The translations under genes were made by a program, and so were the position numbers. From assembly GCF_004570575.1 (NCBI RefSeq), contig NZ_SPPD01000009.1:37615-101614 (forward strand): 64,000 nt of DNA, read 5' to 3'. Origin of the DNA: Streptococcus cuniculi (GTDB taxonomy: Bacteria > Bacillota > Bacilli > Lactobacillales > Streptococcaceae). The notes beneath the pieces were generated by a model. The model did not search any database. It was given only the letters and a program-made list of their open reading frames with translations, and was not told where the DNA came from. Below, in pieces: positions 53,576 through 63,014 of this stretch (positions within the stretch are counted from its first letter, which is position 1; every line of letters starts with the position of its first letter).

Positions 53576-54070
53576 CTAGAATGGTAAATCATCATCTGAA
53601 ATGTCCATTGGATTGGTTGTTCCAAATGGGCTTTCTTCGCGTGCAAAGTTCGGTGTAGATTGTGCAGGCGCTTGATAAGGTGAATTGTAATCATTACCAC
53701 CAGCAAACGAATTGCCAGCTTGATAACCACCACCTTGTCCTTCACGTGCAGTACGGCTTTCCAACAATTGGAAATTATCTGCAACAACTTCTGTCACGTA
53801 AACGCGTTGCCCTTGCTGGTTTTCATAATTACGCGTCTGAATCCGACCAGTAATTCCCACCAAGGCACCTTTTTTAGCCCAGTTTGCCAAGTTCTCAGCC
53901 TGCTGGCGCCAAATGACTACGTTAATAAAATCCGCTTCCCGCTCACCATTTTGATTTTTAAAATTGCGGTTCACTGCAAGTGTAAACGTCGCAACAGCTT
54001 GGTTAGACGGTGTGTAACGAAGTTCTGCATCTCGGGTCATACGCCCCACTAGTACTACATTATTAATCAT
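53576..54070 (-). CDS. ssb: Single-stranded DNA-binding protein
   Basis: A 164-residue SSB. The OB-fold covers residues ~1-110 ([39 protein letters not shown]). A Gly/Gln/Ala-rich linker leads to the acidic C-terminal tip [10 protein letters not shown] that recruits replication and repair partners. Between rpsF and rpsR, the usual Firmicutes context; this copy is the essential SSB rather than the competence-specific SsbB. Normal length. Confidence 0.97.
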   Translation of the reverse strand: MINNVVLVGRMTRDAELRYTPSNQAVATFTLAVNRNFKNQNGEREADFINVVIWRQQAENLANWAKKGALVGITGRIQTRNYENQQGQRVYVTEVVADNFQLLESRTAREGQGGGYQAGNSFAGGNDYNSPYQAPAQSTPNFAREESPFGTTNPMDISDDDLPF

Positions 54071-54081
54071 AAGCTACCTTC

Positions 54082-54372
54082 TTACGCGTCTAATTTCACA
54101 ATCATGTGACGAAGAATATCGCCGTTGATTTTTGAAAGACGGTCAAACTCTTTAAGAGCTACGTCATCATTTGCTTCAACGTTCACGATGTGGTAAAGTC
54201 CTTCACGGAAATCTTTGATTTCGTATGCAAGACGACGTTTTTCCCATGCTTTTGATTCAACAACAGTTGCACCGTTGTCAGTCAAGATAGAGTCAAAGCG
54301 TGCTACCAAAGCATTTTTAGCTTCTTCTTCAATGTTTGGACGAATAATATAAAGAATTTCGTATTTAGCCAT
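54082..54372 (-). CDS. rpsF: 30S ribosomal protein S6
   Basis: A 96-residue ribosomal protein that forms a heterodimer with S18 on the platform. [34 protein letters not shown] is typical. Leads the rpsF-ssb-rpsR operon, with AGGAGG eight bases before the ATG. Operon expression is probably autoregulated by S6:S18 binding to the leader hairpin immediately upstream. Confidence 0.98.
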   Translation of the reverse strand: MAKYEILYIIRPNIEEEAKNALVARFDSILTDNGATVVESKAWEKRRLAYEIKDFREGLYHIVNVEANDDVALKEFDRLSKINGDILRHMIVKLDA

Positions 54373-54396
54373 TGATATGTTCCTCCTTTTGGTCTA

Positions 54397-54474
54397 ATGA
54401 CTCATGGTCTCGCCATGAGTAAGTGAGGGCTGCTCACAAGGTATTATTATACCGCACTTTCTAAGAAATAGCAA
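54397..54474 (-). promoter_or_regulatory. rpsF promoter and leader hairpin
   Basis: TTGCTA, 17 bases, TATAAT (54446-54474). The leader holds ACTCATGG, CGAGA, CCATGAGT (54400-54420), an eight-base hairpin near the place where S6:S18 leader RNAs are known in other bacteria. Identity as that leader class is inferred. Confidence 0.6.
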
Positions 54475-54786
54475 GGAAAATAACAGGATTTCTACGACAA
54501 ACATATAAAGAGAAAATTACCCTATTTTTTCTGAAAAGAGGGAGTATGCTCTGAAAAATAGAAAATACTCGTTGTTTTTCTAGAAAACGTAACTTCCCAA
54601 ATATTTCTTTTTTATAAAAAAGAGATTTTTTACAGTTTGGTCTCAGGAAAAAGAGTTGAACGGTGAGACACGGATAACAATTTGCGATGGTCATTGTTTT
54701 TTCAACGAATGATGTTCTTCATGCGGTTGTCCTGCAATTTTCCCTTCTTAAATGAAAAAAGGGGAAGAGGACTTGCTCCCTCCACC
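54475..54786. other. Noncoding gap, weak terminator for susH
   Basis: No gene. A weak hairpin with minus-strand sequence CCTTTTTT near 54755-54785 probably ends the sus operon. Confidence 0.35.
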
Positions 54787-56151
54787 CTATTGTGTAGCCA
54801 AATGACGCTCCCCTGATAAGAAATAGGTACTAGTCAAACTATCCTGACCGCCATTGACAAAAAGTTCAAGGCTGTTCGTATCAAGCACAACCACCACCTC
54901 TGGTGCTTCTGCCTGAACAGCGCGGCGTTCGGTAGACCAGCTTTCTTCTCCTCGAATGGCTTGTTTTAGATGACTGCGGTCGATATAGACTTCTTTTGCC
55001 ACCACGTCATAGCCAAATTCGATGTAATCATCTTCATCTCCCAAGCGGAAGACCTTGCCATTTGTCCAATCTCCCTGAAAAGTCCCAACTGTCACCACTC
55101 CTTGTTGAAGGAGCGGTGACAGTTGATCGGAAAGACTTTCAGGAAGTTCTTGAACAAGGGCACCATCTTTCAACTGCAACTTTCTTGGTAATGTCATAGC
55201 ACAGGTCCACTTATGGTCGAGCTGGTCTGTGATATTGGTCCGCCCCCAAGTCTGCATCCAGGCAATCATGATTCGCTCGCCAGCAGCATTTTCCATGGTC
55301 TGCGGTGCATAGAAATCATGACCGTGGTCAATCTCTTTCACCGTATCAAGCTGAAAGATTTTCTGATCCCAGTCTACACGCCCTGTCATGATGACGGACG
55401 AGTTGATATTGACATAGTCTAGACCATCTTTTTGATAACGCATTGGTGATAGAACCAAGCAAGAGATACCATCTAGCTCGAAGTAATCAGGACATTCCCA
55501 CATGAAACCTTGGTGCTTTTCTCCCTTGAGGAAAATGGAGACAAATTCCCAAGTCATCAAATCAGGTGACTCAAGCAGAACAATCGTTCCAATCTCATCT
55601 CGATGTTTGGCCGCAACCACCGCGTAATAGGTCCCGTCTTTTTCAAACAATTTTGGATCGCGGAAGTCACTCGCCACCAACTCTTCTGGCAAAATCTCGC
55701 CTGTCGCGACAGGATTAGAAGCCAGTTTTTCAAAATGAATGCCATCTGTCGAGTAGGCCATATTTTGCACCTGACGAACGCTACCATCTGGATCCACAAT
55801 ATGTCCTGTATACATCAACCACAGCTTGTCATCTTTGACAATCGCACTCCCTGAGAAACAGCCGTCCTTATCATAATCTTGGTCTGGAGCAAGAGCGACT
55901 GGAAGATGCTCCCAATGTAATAAATCCTTGCTCTTGGCATGCCCCCAGTGCATCGGCCCCCAATGCGTTCCGTAAGGGTAATGCTGATAAAACAAATGGT
56001 ATTCACCCCTAAAGTACACAAAACCATTCGGGTCATTGATCCAGCCTATTGGAGCTGAAAAATGAAGCTCTGGCTTGTAATGAAGATTGACCTCTCCCTG
56101 ATGTTGCACAATAAATTCATTTGCTTTACTGATACTCCACACGTCTCCCAT
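54787..56151 (-). CDS. susH: GH32 sucrose/fructan hydrolase (SusH-like)
   Basis: A 454-residue GH32 protein without signal peptide. The nucleophile is Asp40 in WINDPNG, the stabiliser is in ASDFRDPKLF and the acid/base Glu in MWECPDYF. It carries the usual C-terminal beta-sandwich. As last gene behind an ABC transporter it would cleave imported sucrose or short fructans in the cytoplasm, as in the pneumococcal sus locus. The start is ambiguous: ATG here or GTG two codons upstream; the ribosome binding site is weak (GAG-rich), and the gene is 19 bases after susX. Confidence 0.92.
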   Translation of the reverse strand: MGDVWSISKANEFIVQHQGEVNLHYKPELHFSAPIGWINDPNGFVYFRGEYHLFYQHYPYGTHWGPMHWGHAKSKDLLHWEHLPVALAPDQDYDKDGCFSGSAIVKDDKLWLMYTGHIVDPDGSVRQVQNMAYSTDGIHFEKLASNPVATGEILPEELVASDFRDPKLFEKDGTYYAVVAAKHRDEIGTIVLLESPDLMTWEFVSIFLKGEKHQGFMWECPDYFELDGISCLVLSPMRYQKDGLDYVNINSSVIMTGRVDWDQKIFQLDTVKEIDHGHDFYAPQTMENAAGERIMIAWMQTWGRTNITDQLDHKWTCAMTLPRKLQLKDGALVQELPESLSDQLSPLLQQGVVTVGTFQGDWTNGKVFRLGDEDDYIEFGYDVVAKEVYIDRSHLKQAIRGEESWSTERRAVQAEAPEVVVVLDTNSLELFVNGGQDSLTSTYFLSGERHLATQ

Positions 56152-56170
56152 ATTCACTCACTCTCGGTTT

Positions 56171-57790
56171 CTATTTTTGATTTTCTATATATTTATCATA
56201 GTATTTCTGCTTGATTGCTAACCAGTCTGACAGCCCGTATTTATCAAGTTCTTTGATATAGTCATCCCACTCCTTGTCGATATTGCCATTGACAATCCAC
56301 TCTGCGCGTTTGCGGTAGATGTAGTCATTCATATCGGCTTCGATTTGTGCCAATTTATCCAAATCCTCTTCTTCCATGAAGACACGTGGGTAAATGGCGT
56401 CATTATTCATATATGGAACATAGGTTTTCTTCAAAATATCCAAGCGCCATGCAGCATCATCTGGCATCGTTGTCACCTTACCGTAGTAGCTATCCAAGAT
56501 AGCAAGCGGACCACCGACTTCTGTCTTCTGACGAAGTTCGCCTGGTGCGGTTCCTTCAAGCGGTAAGTGTTTCAAGCTATTGTTTGCCTTGTCAAATTCA
56601 AAGATATTTTGTTGGCTATCATCGCCATAAGTTCCCCAGTTGTTTTGAACAGATTGCAATGGCGCATATTGCGCATCAATCCATTTTGCAGTCAATTCAA
56701 GGTTTTTATTGGCACTAGTAATGACCATGCGGTCACGTGAGAAGCCCATTCCATTGGTACGAGCAACGTGTTTTTTACCACTTGGTCCTGCAAGAACTGG
56801 TAAAACATCATAACTGTCGTTGAAGCCTGAAACGTTAGCCTTATCCCATGTGAAGTAAACACCGTATTGGTGTTCGCCACCTTTGGCAATGTATGTATTC
56901 CAATCTTGCTCAAAGGCTTCTGGGTCTAGCAAGCCCTTTTCTTGTAGCTGGCGGATGAATTTTACTCCTTCTTTGTACTCGGGATTGTCTGCTGTGAAAT
57001 CTACCACGCCGTCATTCCCAACGACCAAGTGGTCATCATTGTCACCGATACCAAAGGCAGCAAACAAGAGTTTAAAGTCCTCATTTCCACCTGCATTGAT
57101 AAAGGACATTGGAATTTCATCTGCCTTCCCGTTCCCATTTGGATCTTGTGTCTTAAAGGCTTCCAAAACAGTCACCAACTCATCTGTTGTAGTTGGCATA
57201 TCGAGGTTTAACTTTTTCAACCAATCCGTGTTAATCCAAGCCATATCGTTCACGGAGTGAATGGATTCTTTGCCCTCACCCAATTCTTCAATCCAAGGGA
57301 AGGAATAGATATGACCGTCTGGCGCTGTTATCAAGGCACGGTATTCTGGCTTTTCATCCAAAATCTTCTTCAAATTTGGCATGTATTGGTCAATCAAGTC
57401 CTCAACTGGGATAATCACCCCTTGTTTTGCCCATTTCACCAATTCAACGTCCGATGCAGCGGCATTGTGAATCGCATCTGGCAAATCACCCGATGAAATG
57501 TCCAAGTTACGCTTTTCTGCAAAATCAGAAGAATAGTTGGTCCAGTCAATATGAACACCTGTTTCCTCTTCCAAGCGTTGATAAATCAATTTATCATTCG
57601 GATCTTTTGGTGCAAGCGGTGAACTACCTGTAATAAATTTTAGGGTCACTTTATCTTTCAGTGGGAAAGAAACATTTTCCAGCTTGTAATCTGGGCTAGA
57701 GGCAGCATTTTTATTGCCACAAGCAGTCAGGACCAAAGCAGAGGTTGCCAATAGAGTCGCACTGAGACTCATCCATGTTTTCATTTTCAT
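56171..57790 (-). CDS. susX: Sugar ABC transporter binding lipoprotein (SusX-like)
   Basis: A 539-residue solute-binding lipoprotein of the large LplA/LipO type. The signal peptide ends in LTAC with lipid-attached Cys24. The mature protein is a periplasmic-binding-protein fold, with FITGSSPLAPKDPNDKLIYQRLEEETGVHIDWTNY and long C-terminal helices. Start MKMKTWMSLSATLL follows AAGGAG. It lies in a susR-susT1-susT2-susX-susH order as in S. pneumoniae, where this locus serves sucrose use. Lacks its own ATPase gene, so a shared ATPase (MsmK type) is needed. Confidence 0.92.
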   Translation of the reverse strand: MKMKTWMSLSATLLATSALVLTACGNKNAASSPDYKLENVSFPLKDKVTLKFITGSSPLAPKDPNDKLIYQRLEEETGVHIDWTNYSSDFAEKRNLDISSGDLPDAIHNAAASDVELVKWAKQGVIIPVEDLIDQYMPNLKKILDEKPEYRALITAPDGHIYSFPWIEELGEGKESIHSVNDMAWINTDWLKKLNLDMPTTTDELVTVLEAFKTQDPNGNGKADEIPMSFINAGGNEDFKLLFAAFGIGDNDDHLVVGNDGVVDFTADNPEYKEGVKFIRQLQEKGLLDPEAFEQDWNTYIAKGGEHQYGVYFTWDKANVSGFNDSYDVLPVLAGPSGKKHVARTNGMGFSRDRMVITSANKNLELTAKWIDAQYAPLQSVQNNWGTYGDDSQQNIFEFDKANNSLKHLPLEGTAPGELRQKTEVGGPLAILDSYYGKVTTMPDDAAWRLDILKKTYVPYMNNDAIYPRVFMEEEDLDKLAQIEADMNDYIYRKRAEWIVNGNIDKEWDDYIKELDKYGLSDWLAIKQKYYDKYIENQK

Positions 57791-57857
57791 GAGAAAACTC
57801 CTTTTTATATTAATACACATTTTATGATATTTCCTAACAGCTATGTTCTAGGAAGTA

Positions 57858-58745
57858 TTACCCCTTCAACGATCCAGCCATAATCCCCTTGTCAAAGTAT
57901 TTCTGGAAGAATGGGTACATGACAATGAGCGGTAAGCTGGAAATCACAATCGTTGCATACTTAATCATTTCTGCAATTCGTTTTAGTTCATTCATGGCGG
58001 CTTGCGCACCAATCATATCTTTACCAGGCTCACTTTGAATCAAGATTTTGCGCAAGACGAGCTGAAGCGGTTCTAGGTTTGGATCCTTGATATAAATCAT
58101 GGCATCAAAGTAAGAATTCCATTGTCCTACAAAGGCGTATAAGAAGAGGACAAACATGATTGGTTTGGCAAGCGGTAGCATAATCTTGACAAAGATTTCC
58201 AAATCATTGGCTCCGTCAATATAAGCAGCTTCGAGCAACTCATCTGGGATTCCTTGGAAATAAGTCCGCGCCAAGATAATGTTCCAAACATTGATGGCAC
58301 CAGGTACGATAATGGCCCAAACGGTGTTTAACATGCCTAAGTCTTTAACAAGGAGATAGGTCGGCACCAAGCCACCACCAAAGAACATGGTGAAGATGAG
58401 AAAGGCATTGAACCATTTTTTCCCAACCAAATCCTTTTTCGATAAAGGATAAGCAGTCAATACAGATAAGAAAACGGTAAGAGCTGCAAAACTAAAGGAA
58501 TAAAAAAGCGAGTTGAAAAATCCACGAATGATAGACTTGTCGCTGAATACCCGCTGGTAGCCCTCAATCGTCCAATCAGCAGGGTCAAAGCTAATCCCCT
58601 TACTCACGAGAGCTTGCGGATCCATAAAGGACGCTACCAGAATATAGAGCATGGGAACCAGCGTAATCAACACTAGAAATGCAATGATAATTTTATTGAC
58701 CACAAGCATACGCTTGTCGAATGTTGTATAAATTTGTGTATTCAT
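57858..58745 (-). CDS. susT2: ABC sugar permease, LplC type (SusT2-like)
   Basis: A 295-residue inner-membrane permease with six predicted helices. The EAA loop that contacts the ATPase is visible in EAAYIDGANDLEIFVKIMLPLAKPIMFV. C-terminus KYFDKGIMAGSLKG is typical for carbohydrate permeases of this group. The ribosome binding site AAGGAGAATGG is good. It starts 10 bases after susT1 and pairs with it. Confidence 0.93.
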   Translation of the reverse strand: MNTQIYTTFDKRMLVVNKIIIAFLVLITLVPMLYILVASFMDPQALVSKGISFDPADWTIEGYQRVFSDKSIIRGFFNSLFYSFSFAALTVFLSVLTAYPLSKKDLVGKKWFNAFLIFTMFFGGGLVPTYLLVKDLGMLNTVWAIIVPGAINVWNIILARTYFQGIPDELLEAAYIDGANDLEIFVKIMLPLAKPIMFVLFLYAFVGQWNSYFDAMIYIKDPNLEPLQLVLRKILIQSEPGKDMIGAQAAMNELKRIAEMIKYATIVISSLPLIVMYPFFQKYFDKGIMAGSLKG

Positions 58746-58755
58746 TCCATTCTCC

Positions 58756-59670
58756 TTATAATCCTTGACCGTTGTTCATCCGTTTAACGATTTGATTCAC
58801 CGCAATCAATAAGATAACATTGATGACTGCGTTGAAAAGTCCAACGGCCGTTGAATAAGAATAGTCACCTGATACAAGACCGACCTTATAAACATAGGTT
58901 GAGATGATTTCTGAGCTGGTCAAGTTAAGCGATGTTTGCATCAAGAAGGCTTTTTCATAGCCGACATTCATGATATTTCCAGCTGCTAGGACAAACTGAA
59001 TGACCATGACAGGTCGCAAAGCTGGCAAATCAATATGCCAAATGCGTTGGAAGATATTCGCACCGTCCATTTTCGCTGCTTCAATCAAGGACGTATCCAC
59101 ATTGACCAGAGTCGCTGTGTAGAGCGTTGATGCCCACCCCATTCCTTGCCAAATACCACTAAGAATATAGAGCGGTCTAAAGGCATCTGGATCCGTCAAA
59201 AAGTTTGCTTTAATACCAAAGAGCGAGAGGATACTATTGATGGGTCCACCGACAGAGAAGAAGAGAAAAATCATTCCGACGATGACCACGACTGAAATAA
59301 AGTTTGGCGCATAAAGAATGAGCTGGATGCGCTTTTTCGCCTTATCACTCAACAACTGATTGAGCATAATAGCTAGAATAATCGGTGGCAAGAAGCCGAG
59401 CAACAAGCCATAAATACTAAGCTTGAGCGTATTTCCTAGCAAGATACCGAAGTTAGGAGAAGAAAGGAACTTGGTAAACTCTTGAAATCCAATCCACTCA
59501 CTTCCCATGACACCTTTCAAAGGATTGTAATCTTTAAAGGCAATCAAGACCCCATACATCGGAATGTACTTAAAGATAAAGGTCAACAACAGCCCTGGAA
59601 GCAACATCAGCAACAATACTTTTTGTTTCTTGATTCTACTCCAGACAGAGTATTCCTTTCCTATATTCAT
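58756..59670 (-). CDS. susT1: ABC sugar permease, LplB type (SusT1-like)
   Basis: A 304-residue permease with about six transmembrane helices and the EAA loop EAAKMDGANIFQRIWHIDLPALRPVMVIQ. N-terminal basic region MNIGKEYSVWSRIKKQKVLLLMLLPGLLLTFIFKY. The selected start follows AAAGGAGGAG. A palindrome TTGAAACGTTTCAA lies only 13 bases before the ATG, so a repressor there would block the sus transcript. First structural gene of the transport unit. Confidence 0.93.
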   Translation of the reverse strand: MNIGKEYSVWSRIKKQKVLLLMLLPGLLLTFIFKYIPMYGVLIAFKDYNPLKGVMGSEWIGFQEFTKFLSSPNFGILLGNTLKLSIYGLLLGFLPPIILAIMLNQLLSDKAKKRIQLILYAPNFISVVVIVGMIFLFFSVGGPINSILSLFGIKANFLTDPDAFRPLYILSGIWQGMGWASTLYTATLVNVDTSLIEAAKMDGANIFQRIWHIDLPALRPVMVIQFVLAAGNIMNVGYEKAFLMQTSLNLTSSEIISTYVYKVGLVSGDYSYSTAVGLFNAVINVILLIAVNQIVKRMNNGQGL

Positions 59671-59682
59671 AACTCCTCCTTT

Positions 59683-59760
59683 TTGAAACGTTTCAATTTT
59701 GATTAAAATGAGAAAACTCATTATTCTAAATAGAGCTTTCTTTATTTTTGAAACGTTTCA
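59683..59760 (-). promoter_or_regulatory. sus operators and promoter region
   Basis: Two CG-centred palindromes, TTGAAACGTTTCAA (59683-59696) and TTGAAACGTTTCA (59748-59760), are the obvious binding sites for the LacI-family SusR. A TAGAAT -10 lies between them. Both also fit LacI/CcpA-type half-sites. Confidence 0.75.
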
Positions 59761-59788
59761 TATTTTTTGTAAAAAATAAATTTCGTAC

Positions 59789-60823
59789 CTATAGTGTACC
59801 ATTGGTAGCGTTTTCTGTCAATAGATTTTTTGAATTTTTTGTTGTTTTTCCTTCAATGTACGAAATGGGCAGCACACTTTGTCGCTGATAGTTCTTCTGA
59901 TGGATAATCGCCAACAAGATATTAACTGCTTCTTCTGCCATTTGCTCAAGTGGCTGCTTGATAGTAGATAGAACATATTCATGCTCTTTTGCAAAACGAA
60001 TCCCGTCGTAACCAATCACCTGCACATCGTCTGGCACACGCTTGCCCTGCTTCTCCAGAATCTGCATCGTCTCTAAGGCCACAAAATCATTGATGGCAAA
60101 GATTCCGTCAATTTGCGGATGCGCTACTAAGAATTTTTCTAGTTCTCCAAGAAAATCATCCACCGGCTCTGGAATATCAAAAACAAGACATTCTTTCCCT
60201 GTCTGGCGTACGGTCTTTTCAAAAAATTGGCGGCGTTTTTTGGTCTCATTGAAAGTATCATTGTGACTGCCGACAAAAGCGAGGTGCTGACAGCCTTTTT
60301 CGAGTAACATCTGCGCCGCAAGCTCTCCGCCCTTTTGGTTGTCAGACGTCACACAGGCGATTTCCTTATCCCTGTAAGTTCTATCGATACTGACAAAGGG
60401 AATATTAGATGCCAAATAATCTTCAATCGGACTGTAGGTAATGGCGATAATACCGTCCACCTTATTCTGCCGCAACATCATGAGGTACTCAATCTCTTTT
60501 TTAACCCCATCTGTGTTACACAACAATAATTTATAGTTTTTCTTACTGAGGGCTTCTTCAACAAAAAAGGCAAACTCGCTGAAAAATGGGTGCCAAATAG
60601 TCGGCAAGATCAAAGCAACCGTCTCTGTCCGATTGGTTTTCATTCCCCGCGCATAGACATCTGGGATATAGGCCAAGTCCTCAATCGCCTGCTGTACCTT
60701 TTGCAAGGTCGTTTTCTTAATTCCTTGTTCATGATTGATGACCCGTGACACCGTTCCCACGCTCACACCAGCCCGCTGGGCAACATCTTTCATGGTAACT
60801 GATTTTTTCTGCACTTCTTTCAT
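59789..60823 (-). CDS. susR: LacI-family regulator of the sus locus (SusR)
   Basis: A 344-residue LacI/GalR repressor. The recognition helix is in VTMKDVAQRAGVSVGTVSRVINHEQGIKKTTLQKV, followed by the periplasmic-binding-protein-like effector domain (VALILPTIWHPFFSEFAFFVEEALSKKNYKLLLCNTDG). Located upstream of susT1 on the same strand, it most likely binds the GAAACGTTTC sites there and responds to a sucrose-derived signal. A moderate ribosome binding site (AGGTG). Its own promoter carries a cre-like overlap. Confidence 0.92.
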   Translation of the reverse strand: MKEVQKKSVTMKDVAQRAGVSVGTVSRVINHEQGIKKTTLQKVQQAIEDLAYIPDVYARGMKTNRTETVALILPTIWHPFFSEFAFFVEEALSKKNYKLLLCNTDGVKKEIEYLMMLRQNKVDGIIAITYSPIEDYLASNIPFVSIDRTYRDKEIACVTSDNQKGGELAAQMLLEKGCQHLAFVGSHNDTFNETKKRRQFFEKTVRQTGKECLVFDIPEPVDDFLGELEKFLVAHPQIDGIFAINDFVALETMQILEKQGKRVPDDVQVIGYDGIRFAKEHEYVLSTIKQPLEQMAEEAVNILLAIIHQKNYQRQSVLPISYIEGKTTKNSKNLLTENATNGTL

Positions 60824-60846
60824 CGTTTCACCTACTTCTGTTCTTC

Positions 60847-60875
60847 ATTATAACACTTTTTGAAATCGTTTTCCA
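60847..60875 (-). promoter_or_regulatory. susR promoter with cre-like overlap
   Basis: TGGAAA, 17 bases, TATAAT. The -35 overlaps GGAAAACGATTTCA, a CcpA cre site with one mismatch. This fits catabolite control of the sus locus. Confidence 0.6.
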
Positions 60876-61346
60876 CGCTTTTTTCAAGAATATATCATGA
60901 AAGCATGAAAAAGGGAGTAAGAAAGCATTCTACGAATTGCTCGTCCTCACTCCCTCGTTTCTAGGATTGGGCTCAACTACTGACTTATTTTACCTCACCT
61001 CCGCATACCAACCGAGACCTTTGGCGATTGAGTAAGCGCTACTGATGTCTCATGTAAAGGTCTGGTTCAAGCGAAAAGGCAAACGAAACAGCCATTCAAC
61101 CACTGCTTTGAAATATCAACGTGAAGTCCCAAAAGTGGTGCGTTTCGCTTCCCTTGGTACTCGCTCCAACGGTCTAGGAGACGGTTGGAGGCTAGGGATA
61201 AAACGCGTGTAACTCGTGTCAACACCCTCGTATCTTATGGAACTGAACTCGGGCTAAAAGCTTGGAAAATAGATAAACACTCCTAGAAGCTACGCTTCAT
61301 CGTCGTGTTTCCTAATTTTCAGTCGCTTTTTTTACGCCCTCGTATC
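60876..61346. other. Noncoding gap with inverted copy of the lysC repeat
   Basis: No gene. On the minus strand 61206-61345 reads GATACGAGGGCG, GACTGAAAATTAGGAAACACGA, GAAGCGTAGCTTCTAGGAGTG, TTTATCTATTTTCC and CTTTTAGCCCG. It is a copy of the ~110-bp repeat behind lysC, ending against the fakA stop. A hairpin CTCCAACGGTC...GACGGTTGGAG lies near 61161-61187. Confidence 0.6.
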
Positions 61347-63014
61347 TTATTCAACACTAAACAGATATGGATAGACTGGCTGACCGCCTTGGTGGATTTC
61401 CACTTCAACATCTTCATATTTTTCTTCCAAGTCTTGGGCAAGGCTTTCAGCCAAGGCCTTGTCACCTTCTTCACCCACGTAAATGGTTACAATTTCACTA
61501 TCTTCATCCAACATCTTGTCAAAGGTTGTAACGAGGGTCTCCACCATGTCTGGATTAGACACTACGATTTTCCCATCAACCATTCCAAGATTATCCTTTT
61601 CGTGGATTTCAAGCCCGTCAATCGTCGTATCACGCACAGCTGTCGTCACACTTCCGCTCTTGACATCTGCAAGAGAAGCCGTCATGGCTTCAAAGTTAGC
61701 CTCAATATCATGGCTTGGGTCGAAAGCTAGAAGACTCGTAAATCCTTGTGGAATCGTACGTGTTTCTACCACTTTGACTGCCACTTCTGCCACTTCTGCC
61801 GCTGATTGAGCTGCCATTAAGATGTTCTTGTTGTTGGGCAACAAGATGACATTGCGGGCATTGACCAATTCAATAGCCTTAACAAAGTCTTCTGTAGACG
61901 GGTTCATGGTTTGACCACCAGAAATCACGTAGTCGACACCTTGTGATTTGAAGATTTCTGTCAATCCTTCACCTGCTGCAACGGCAATGACTGCATATTC
62001 TGTTTGCTCAGCTGGCTTTTGGAAACTTTCTTCTTTTTCAACTTGCGCTTCGTGTTGCTCACGCATATTGTCCACTTTGACCTTAACCAAGCTACCGTAT
62101 TGGAGACCAGCCTGCATGACAAGTCCTGGATCTTCTGTATGGACATGGACTTTCACGATTTCATCATCATTCACCACAAGAAGAGAATCTCCTAAGTCAT
62201 TCAAATAAGCTCGAAATTCTTCGTAGTCAAATTCTTTCACATAGGTTGGACCTTGACGGAGTGCCACCATGATTTCCGTACAGTAGCCAAAAGTGATGTC
62301 TTCTGTCGCGACATGTCCTGCAACTGATTTGTGATGTTCTGCATTAATCATACCAGACATGACCGCTGGTGTTGCTTCAAAATCCTCAGAAGCAATGTAC
62401 TCACCTGTAAGAGCAGCAAGGAAGCCTTCATAAATGTAAACCAAGCCTTGACCACCAGAGTCCACGACACCTACTTCTTTCAATACTGGAAGCATCTCTG
62501 GGGTTTTCTTCAAGGCACGCTTGGCACCTTCCAAGGTTGCACGCATCACTTCAATAGCATCATCGGTCTGTTCTGCTTTTTTCAAGGCAGCTGTCGCTGC
62601 TCCACGGGATACCGTCAAGATTGTTCCTTCAACCGGCTTCATCACCGCTTTGTAGGCTACTTCTACTCCGTGTTGGAAGGCTTGTGCCAAGTCTTTTCCT
62701 GTCAACTCTTCTTTGCCTTTGACTGATTGACCAAAACCGCGGAATAATTGGGAAGTGATAACACCTGAGTTCCCACGCGCACCCATCAAGAGGCCTTTTG
62801 ACAAAATCTGAGCAGCTTCACCAACTGTGCTAGCAGGCTTATCAGATACCTCTTTAGCACCATTGGTAATGGTCATTCCCATATTTGTACCTGTGTCCCC
62901 ATCTGGAACAGGAAAGACATTTAATGAATTCACATATTCTGCTTGTTTATTCAGGCGAGTAGATGCAGCCTGCACCATTTCTTGAAATGAACTCGTTGTA
63001 ATTTTAGACACCAT
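61347..63014 (-). CDS. fakA: Fatty acid kinase catalytic subunit FakA
   Basis: A 555-residue DhaL-domain protein (DAK phosphatase/YloV family). The N-terminal DhaL domain holds the Mg-ATP motif NVFPVPDGDTGTNMGMT (Asp38, Asp40). The middle and C-terminal domains are FakA-like (HVHTEDPG; VISGGQTMNPSTEDFVKAIE; MVDGKIVVSNPDMVETLVTTFDKML). FakA phosphorylates exogenous fatty acids held by FakB (DegV) proteins for the PlsX/PlsY route, connecting to the FASII cluster in this window. Overlaps the upstream Asp23-family gene by one base. Confidence 0.9.
   Translation of the reverse strand: MVSKITTSSFQEMVQAASTRLNKQAEYVNSLNVFPVPDGDTGTNMGMTITNGAKEVSDKPASTVGEAAQILSKGLLMGARGNSGVITSQLFRGFGQSVKGKEELTGKDLAQAFQHGVEVAYKAVMKPVEGTILTVSRGAATAALKKAEQTDDAIEVMRATLEGAKRALKKTPEMLPVLKEVGVVDSGGQGLVYIYEGFLAALTGEYIASEDFEATPAVMSGMINAEHHKSVAGHVATEDITFGYCTEIMVALRQGPTYVKEFDYEEFRAYLNDLGDSLLVVNDDEIVKVHVHTEDPGLVMQAGLQYGSLVKVKVDNMREQHEAQVEKEESFQKPAEQTEYAVIAVAAGEGLTEIFKSQGVDYVISGGQTMNPSTEDFVKAIELVNARNVILLPNNKNILMAAQSAAEVAEVAVKVVETRTIPQGFTSLLAFDPSHDIEANFEAMTASLADVKSGSVTTAVRDTTIDGLEIHEKDNLGMVDGKIVVSNPDMVETLVTTFDKMLDEDSEIVTIYVGEEGDKALAESLAQDLEEKYEDVEVEIHQGGQPVYPYLFSVE

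Noticed and set aside
54461..54694. 77-codon leftward frame upstream of rpsF
   Set aside because: It has no ribosome binding site, odd composition (many Phe, Arg, Cys), and overlaps the rpsF promoter.
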